Below are positions 58,605 through 63,896 of a stretch of 63,896 nt of DNA, piece by piece; the first letter of the stretch is position 1, and each line of letters opens with the position of its first letter. A model generated the notes under the pieces. It made no database searches. It saw nothing but the letters and a program-made list of their open reading frames with translations, and was not told the origin of the DNA. The translations under genes and the position numbers were made by a program. The stretch covers positions 1-63,896 of the forward strand of contig JOBE01000058.1 in NCBI GenBank assembly GCA_000717735.1. Reading direction: 5' to 3'. Source of the DNA: Streptomyces griseoluteus. Lineage in GTDB: Bacteria > Actinomycetota > Actinomycetes > Streptomycetales > Streptomycetaceae.

Positions 58605-61600
58605 TCAGAAGAGGCTGCCCAGCCAACTTGTCACGCTGTCCAGGAAGCCACCCCCCGAGTCCCCCGACGATGACGACGACTGCGACGGAGCCGCGGGGTC
58701 GTTGAGGTCGACCGTCTCCGTCCACGTGATGTCCTGCTCCTGCTTGCTGAAACGCCCCGTACTGTAATAGTTGTTGAGCGGGGCGGCGATGTTTTCGCTC
58801 CACCAATCGCTGTACCCGCCGAGCTCCGGGGCGATGTGCGATCCAGAGTTCATGGTGCTGTTGTTGTGCACGTGGAACTGAATGGTCGCCGTCCCCGCCT
58901 CCTTGTCGATGGACTTGACGGTGTAGTCCATATTGTAGGAACCCAGGAACGCCGCGGACATGTTCGACGTGAAGTCCATGAAGACGGTCTTGGAGTTCAA
59001 CGAGTGGTTCAGCCCGTTGTTCTCCATCATCTTCGCGTCTTCGTTCCACGTCTGGGCGACATTCGCACCCAGATTGTAGTTTCCGCTGTTGATGTTGTCG
59101 GCCGCGATCTCCCTCACGCGCTGGACATGATAGTGGTCCATGAGCGTCTGCGTGAAGGCGTCGTTTCCACCGAAGTCCCGCTGCTTGGGCCCTTCGCCCG
59201 AGACCCATTCGAATCCCAGATCCACTCCATTGGGATTACCGGGAGTTCCGAAGCACGAAGGGCACTGATCCCGGAGAATCGGCTCCGCGGCGAGAACGGG
59301 GGCGGCCATCGTGTCGGCGACCGTCGTGACGGTGCCGACCCAGGCAGCGGCGAAGTTGTCGTCCCAGGGGCAGAACGAGCCACCTTCGCACCAGTTGTGC
59401 CCGTCGATCTCGATGCCGCTGATCGGGTTGCCGCCGGTGAAGGCGTAGCGGTTCCCCGTGAAGGGATCCGAGCCCAGGCGCATGTCGGACAGGGCGCCGT
59501 TGTACATGTCCCGGCTGGTGAAGCGGTTCAGGCCGGGGCTGTAGTCGCGGAAGCCCATGTCGTAGGTGCCGGTGGCGGAGTCCCAGCGCTTGCCGTTGAA
59601 GCGGTAGGGGTTGTACGCCTCCTTGTCGGGCTGGGCGGTGTCGGGCTTGTCGATGCCGGTGAACTCGGCGTCGTTGTTGGTGCCGTAGGCGGTGTAGCCG
59701 TAGGTGGACTTGGTGTCACCGGTGGAGTCGGTGAGGGTTTCGACGTCGGTGTGGCCGTTGTAGCCGTAGACGCCGAGCTCCTCGGAGCCGTCGGTGTTGC
59801 GCTTCAGCTGCGTCAGGCGTTCGCCCCACGGGCTGTACTGGTAGGACTTGGTGATCTCACCGGCGACCGCCTCGTTGAGAACCTCGCTGGAGGTTCCGAG
59901 GTAGTTGAAGTCGGTGGTCTTGCCGCCCTCCGTCTTGGACGCCGTGCGGTCCAGGGGGTCGAAGACGTAGGTGGTGGTCTTCGTGGTGACCCCGTCGGGC
60001 TGCAGCTTGGCGTTCCTGACCACGTGGTCGAAGCCGTCGTAGTCCCTGTCCTCGGCCACCTTGCCGGCCGCGACGACCGTGTCCAGTCGGCCGTACGGGT
60101 CGTAGTTGTAGCTGTTGCTCGCGGCGCCGACGCTCGAACTGAGGAGCCGGTTGCGGTCGTAGGTGTAGTTCGTCGTGACGTTCTTGATCGTCTGGGTGAC
60201 GACGTTGGCGTTGTTGTCGTGGACGTAGGTCTCGGTGCCCGCGCCGGTGCCTGTCTTCACGGACTGGGAGAGCCGGTTGACCGGGTCGTAGGTGTAGTTC
60301 GTGGTGGAGTTCAGGTACGCGCCGTGGTTGTCGGCGTTCATCTTGGACGCGACGTCCTGCGCCTGGTTGCCGTTGGCGTCGTAGGTGTAGGTGTGCGAGG
60401 AGACCAGGATGCCGTTGGGCTTCTTCTCGCTCTGGCTCTTCAGCGCCGCGTTGAGGTAGTAGGTGTAGTCGACCGTGTTGCCGTTGGCCTTGGTCTCCTT
60501 CAGCCGCAGGCCGCGGTCGGTGTAGGTGTAGCCGGTGGCCTTCGGCGAGGCGTCCGATGCGGACTTGCCGACCTTCACCGTCGTGACCAGCTCACGCAGG
60601 TCGTAGATGTACTGCGCGTACTGGTCCGGGTGGGTCGTCGTCTGCTTCTGGCCGTTGGCGTCGTAGGTGAACGACGTGGCCTTCTTCTCGACGCCGGACA
60701 GCGACTCGCTGACCTTCTGGACCTGATTGAGGCCGGTGTAGGTCATCGAGTACGTGTCGACCTTGGCACCCGACGAGGTGTCCCCGATCGAGGTGAGGTT
60801 GCCGTTGAGGTCGTACGAGTAGGTGAAGTTCTTCTTCTCGTTGTCCGTCTCGGTGACGGTACGGACGATCTTCACCGCGTCGGCGACGACCTTGCCGGAG
60901 GCGTCGGTCGCCAGGGTGATCTTGGACGTGTTCCCCTGCTTGAAGGTGAACGCACCCAGCGAGACCCAGGTGCCGCCGCCGGTGGTCTGGTTGACCGCCT
61001 TGTCGGTGGTGCCGCTGCCGTGGGTGACGGTGTACTTCGCCGCCGTGGAGGCGCCCGAGGTCGTCGGGTACTTCGCGTAGGCGGTGTAGCTGCCGTCCTG
61101 CGGCACGTTCAGGGTCCAGGTGAACGTGTCCGTCGACGCGCCCGCCGCGTGGGTGCGGTGGTCGTAGCCCTGCTGGCCGGTGGCCGAAGCCGTGGCCCAG
61201 GTGCCGGTCGCCGAGACGGTCTGGGTGTCGGAGTTGTCGGCCACGACCACGTGGGCACCGACCGGCACGCCGTCGTCGGAGCGGGCCTGGAGGCTGCCGT
61301 CGGGGTAGTACGCCCAGCCCTGGGTCCGCGAGCTGGAGCCGCCGGCGGAGGTGAGGGTGCGGGAGATCTGCTGGCCGGTCTGGTTGTAGCCGTAGGAGGT
61401 GACGATGTCCCACGGGTCGGTGGACGTCTTGGTCCAGCCGTTGTCGAAGTAGGTGTAGTCGGTGTCGTTGCGGACCGTCTGACCCGCAGACGGCGGCGCG
61501 GAGACCCGCGAGGGGCGGCCGACCGCGTCGTAGGTCGTCTGGGTGTAGACGTTGGGGTCGTTGTAGCGCGCGTCCGCCGGGTCGTAGGGCTGGAACCGCT

Positions 61601-63719
61601 TGACCGGGCGGTTGAGCTTGTCGTACTCGGTGCGGCTGGTGAAGTCGTCCACGGCCGCGGTGGCGGCACCCCGCGGGGTGATCACCTTGGTGGTGTTGCC
61701 CATCTGGTCGTACTCGTACTTGGTCGACCGGACCGTGGTGCCCTCATAGGGAACCTTCTGCTCGACGACCTTGCCGCGCTCGTCGTAGACGACCTGCGAC
61801 TTGTTGCCCTCCTTGTCGGTGGTCTCGACGACCAGGGAGTCCTTGTCGTAGATGGTGGTGGTGAACTTGCCCGCCGCGTCCGTGACCTTGGTGACGCGGT
61901 GGTTGAGGTCGAAGGTGCTCTTGCTGGTGTAGTCGGTGGTGTCGGCGGTGGCGTTCTTCTTCGGGTCGATGACCGTGACCGCGTTGCCGACGTTGTCGTA
62001 CTCGTAGGAGACCTTGTCGCCCTGGGCGTTCACCACCGCCATGAGCTGGTAGATCTCGTTGTAGGTGTTGGTGGTGACGTAGTCGTCCGGGACGGAGGTC
62101 GTCGCCACACCCTTGGGCTCGGTCGTGGTCTTGAGGTTTCCGACCTTGTCGTAGGTGTAGCGCGTCGTGCGACCGCTCAGGTTGTTGTCCGGGCCGGTCG
62201 ACTGGGTCACCTGGTCCGCGGGGTCGTAGACCGCGGTGGACACCACGCCGTCCGCGGCGGTACTGGTGGTGACGTTGTCGTTGGCGTCGTACACCGGGGC
62301 CGGAGTGGTGATGAACACCCCCTGCGCCTGGTCCTTGGGCAGCTTGTTGACCAGCGGACGCTTGAAGACGTCGTAGGTCTGGGTGGTGGTGGTGCCCAGC
62401 GTGTCGGTCACCGAGGTGACCTGGCCGCGCTCGTCGTAGACGAACGAGGTGGCGTGGCTCTCCGCGTCGGTGATCGTCCTGGGGTAGCCCATGACGCTGA
62501 AGTCGGAGTTGACGGTGGAGTTGCCGTTGGCGTCGGTCGCCTTCGTCAACTGCCCGTAGGCGTCGTAGTCGTACTTGGTGGTGTAGTCGTCGGCCACCGA
62601 GGTGGTGGCGGCACCCTTCGGGTCGGTGACCGTCTTGAGGTTGCCGAAGGCGTCATAGCCGAACTGCCACCTGCGGCCCTCGGGAGAGGTCTTGGTGGCC
62701 AGATCGGCCGAGAAGCCGTCCGCACGGGTCTGGTACGTGTAGACCGTCGCCGCGGTGCCGTTCTTGTTGGCCTCCGCGTCCTTCATCGTCAGCGGGTTGC
62801 CGGTCTTCGGGTCGTACGTCCAGGTGGTCTGGGAGCCGTTCGCCTCCCTCTGGAGGATGACGTTGTTGTCCGCGTCCCAGGACAGGTCCATGGACTCGGA
62901 CTTGGCGTTGGTCGACTTCACCTGGCGGCCGAAGTCGTCCAGGACGTAGTCCGTGGCGTGCGACTCGGCGTCCGTGACCTTGGTGTCGGTGAACTTCGGA
63001 TTCGTCGCGTTCGCCTTGTAGGCGAACGTCGTGTTGCTGTTCAGCCGGTCCGTGATGGTCTTGGTCCACCAGTGGTACTTCGGGTCGTCGCCGGCCTGCG
63101 GGGCGTAGTAGGCCAGCTTGGTGGCGTTGCCCCGGGGGTCGGTGGCCGCCACCAGCTTGACGTTCTTGTTGCCCTGCGTGGCGTCGTAGGTGAACTTGAA
63201 CACCTTCGGCTGCGAGGAGCCCACACCGTCGGTGAACTGCCCGAGCAGACCCTTGTCGGTGTACCAGAAGTTGATCTTACGACCGGAGACGTCGGTGACC
63301 GACTTGATGTGGTCGTAGATCTTGGAGTTGGTCAGGTTCGAGCCGGTGGCGATGGTGCCGGTGCTCGAGACGTACTCGTAGGAGGCGTCGCCCTTCTTGA
63401 AGTAGTTCACCGTCAGCGTCTGCCGCGACGCCGGGTCGGTGATGTACGTCAGGAACTTGGTCGGCTTGTTGTTGGACTTCCGCTCCTCGTAGGTGAACAG
63501 CATGGTGTTGCCGTTCTTGTCCACCGTGGAGGTCAGGTAGCCGTCACAGCCGAACAGGAAGCGAGTACCGTCCGGCCTGGCCATGGTCCAGGCGTCCGGG
63601 ATCGGGTCCTTCAGCGGTGTGCAGTCCAGGCCGGCCTTCGCCGTCAGCTTGTAGTGGACGCCCGCGGGGGCCTTCCAGGTGCTGCTGACGGAGTCCCAGC
63701 GGAAGACGTGCGTGGTGTC
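58605..63719 (-). CDS. Rhs/YD-repeat polymorphic toxin, main reading frame
   Basis: At least 1,700 residues with no start codon assigned. The frame is open back to GAC 63719 (DTTHVFRWD), where it meets a frameshift/deletion junction; the first in-frame ATG is at 63584. Dozens of YD repeats (YDPADQVTQ, YDERGKVVEQ, YDKVGNLKTT) build the beta-cocoon. One carbohydrate-binding-like module lies near 60870-61200 (SYTAYAKYPTTSGASTAAKY). The core ends with RFTSRDMYNG and GNPISGIEIDGH. The last about 230 residues are a variable, lower-GC domain rich in Asn, Trp and beta strands (HNNSTMNSGSHIAPELGGY; ITWTETVDL) that I cannot assign. The product is presumably secreted or wall-associated, with the C-terminal toxin shielded inside the shell. 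Confidence 0.85.
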   Translation of the reverse strand, partial: DTTHVFRWDSVSSTWKAPAGVHYKLTAKAGLDCTPLKDPIPDAWTMARPDGTRFLFGCDGYLTSTVDKNGNTMLFTYEERKSNNKPTKFLTYITDPASRQTLTVNYFKKGDASYEYVSSTGTIATGSNLTNSKIYDHIKSVTDVSGRKINFWYTDKGLLGQFTDGVGSSQPKVFKFTYDATQGNKNVKLVAATDPRGNATKLAYYAPQAGDDPKYHWWTKTITDRLNSNTTFAYKANATNPKFTDTKVTDAESHATDYVLDDFGRQVKSTNAKSESMDLSWDADNNVILQREANGSQTTWTYDPKTGNPLTMKDAEANKNGTAATVYTYQTRADGFSADLATKTSPEGRRWQFGYDAFGNLKTVTDPKGAATTSVADDYTTKYDYDAYGQLTKATDANGNSTVNSDFSVMGYPRTITDAESHATSFVYDERGQVTSVTDTLGTTTTQTYDVFKRPLVNKLPKDQAQGVFITTPAPVYDANDNVTTSTAADGVVSTAVYDPADQVTQSTGPDNNLSGRTTRYTYDKVGNLKTTTEPKGVATTSVPDDYVTTNTYNEIYQLMAVVNAQGDKVSYEYDNVGNAVTVIDPKKNATADTTDYTSKSTFDLNHRVTKVTDAAGKFTTTIYDKDSLVVETTDKEGNKSQVVYDERGKVVEQKVPYEGTTVRSTKYEYDQMGNTTKVITPRGAATAAVDDFTSRTEYDKLNRPVKRFQPYDPADARYNDPNVYTQTTYDAVGRPSRVSAPPSAGQTVRNDTDYTYFDNGWTKTSTDPWDIVTSYGYNQTGQQISRTLTSAGGSSSRTQGWAYYPDGSLQARSDDGVPVGAHVVVADNSDTQTVSATGTWATASATGQQGYDHRTHAAGASTDTFTWTLNVPQDGSYTAYAKYPTTSGASTAAKYTVTHGSGTTDKAVNQTTGGGTWVSLGAFTFKQGNTSKITLATDASGKVVADAVKIVRTVTETDNEKKNFTYSYDLNGNLTSIGDTSSGAKVDTYSMTYTGLNQVQKVSESLSGVEKKATSFTYDANGQKQTTTHPDQYAQYIYDLRELVTTVKVGKSASDASPKATGYTYTDRGLRLKETKANGNTVDYTYYLNAALKSQSEKKPNGILVSSHTYTYDANGNQAQDVASKMNADNHGAYLNSTTNYTYDPVNRLSQSVKTGTGAGTETYVHDNNANVVTQTIKNVTTNYTYDRNRLLSSSVGAASNSYNYDPYGRLDTVVAAGKVAEDRDYDGFDHVVRNAKLQPDGVTTKTTTYVFDPLDRTASKTEGGKTTDFNYLGTSSEVLNEAVAGEITKSYQYSPWGERLTQLKRNTDGSEELGVYGYNGHTDVETLTDSTGDTKSTYGYTAYGTNNDAEFTGIDKPDTAQPDKEAYNPYRFNGKRWDSATGTYDMGFRDYSPGLNRFTSRDMYNGALSDMRLGSDPFTGNRYAFTGGNPISGIEIDGHNWCEGGSFCPWDDNFAAAWVGTVTTVADTMAAPVLAAEPILRDQCPSCFGTPGNPNGVDLGFEWVSGEGPKQRDFGGNDAFTQTLMDHYHVQRVREIAADNINSGNYNLGANVAQTWNEDAKMMENNGLNHSLNSKTVFMDFTSNMSAAFLGSYNMDYTVKSIDKEAGTATIQFHVHNNSTMNSGSHIAPELGGYSDWWSENIAAPLNNYYSTGRFSKQEQDITWTETVDLNDPAAPSQSSSSSGDSGGGFLDSVTSWLGSLF

Positions 63720-63896
63720 AGGCCCCGGCCGGGGTTGTTGAACGCGTTGTACGACCAGGACACGTTGCCGGAGGAGAGGTTGTTCATCAGGCTGGCGCCG
63801 GCGCCGGTGTTCTTGCCGGTGTAGCCGTAGAACTTCTCCAGGCCGAGCTGGTTGGAGGTGGGGTCCTCCACGGCCACGTTCTGCTTCAGACCGGGG
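63720..63896 (-). pseudogene. Upstream segment of the Rhs gene in a shifted frame, cut by the window edge
   Basis: From the right edge a second frame reads KQNVAVEDPTSNQLGLEKFY, then NNLSSGNVSWSYNAFNNPGRG, typical of the segment before the YD repeats in Streptomyces Rhs proteins. At 63717-63735 it passes out of register with the main frame. Normally about 50-60 residues lie between NNPGRG and the TTHVF block, so both a deletion and a one-base slip are indicated. Confidence 0.65.

Noticed and set aside
58836..63824. A 1,662-codon open frame on the plus strand opposite the Rhs gene
   Set aside because: It is the mirror of YD-repeat codons with strong GC bias. Its translation is low-complexity Val/Gly/Arg with no motif, start signal or family.

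Overview
The window is a 64 kb stretch of a high-GC actinobacterial chromosome, almost certainly Streptomyces. GC-biased third codon positions, many GTG starts, several likely leaderless genes and the gene content all point there: a fasR-fabD-fabH-acpP-fabF cluster, DUF3145, an Mbl actin, MatB malonyl-CoA synthetase, many secreted and Tat-exported enzymes and an Rhs toxin. From memory, the same genes occur in S. coelicolor around SCO2386-2391 and SCO2444-2451; I could not align them here. I see no rRNA, tRNA, CRISPR array, prophage or intact transposase. No gene-free stretch exceeds 300 bases.

Layout. 0.2-7.1 kb: two paralogous DUF1023 hydrolases, a DUF4429-SHOCT protein, a LuxR-type two-component system and an acyltransferase; the kinase and the second hydrolase share a spaced promoter/operator motif. 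7.2-9.5 kb: aldo/keto reductase and MerR, divergent from a serine hydrolase. 9.5-16.7 kb: a cell-envelope block with a probable five-gene operon (FemX-like ligase, MurJ flippase, OmpR regulator, sensor kinase, GerMN lipoprotein) divergent from an L,D-transpeptidase. 16.8-22.5 kb: pirin, then the fatty acid synthase cluster. 22.7-28.5 kb: DUF3145, SGNH lipoprotein, GH3 glycosidase with TetR, a LysR remnant and a nitrilase. 28.5-34.9 kb: pectate lyase, EI24 protein, Ohr with an MDR oxidoreductase and MarR, MerR with an imine-reductase-like gene, and a zinc-ribbon protein. 35.1-40.6 kb: Mbl, a GAF kinase, a NarK-type transporter and MatB. 40.7-50.7 kb: a large subtilase, MFS and GNAT genes, a broken regulator, OhrR/Ohr and a phospholipase C. 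50.9-57.9 kb: membrane, amphi-Trp and DUF2252 proteins, a drug exporter, a PAS/PP2C relic, and a GCS2 ligase with an EgtC-like amidotransferase. 58.0-63.9 kb: a lipoprotein downstream of a giant Rhs toxin that runs off the right edge and is frame-disrupted near it.

Below the gene level the window carries traces of small non-autonomous elements. A palindromic family sits at YTAR (usually CTAG) sites. One such palindrome interrupts the 3' end of a kinase gene, two adjoin decapitated genes, and one about 0.2 kb copy has both ends. A second palindromic repeat lies in frame inside fabH. Three genes (the acyltransferase, fabF and a merR) have tandem duplications of their 3' ends.
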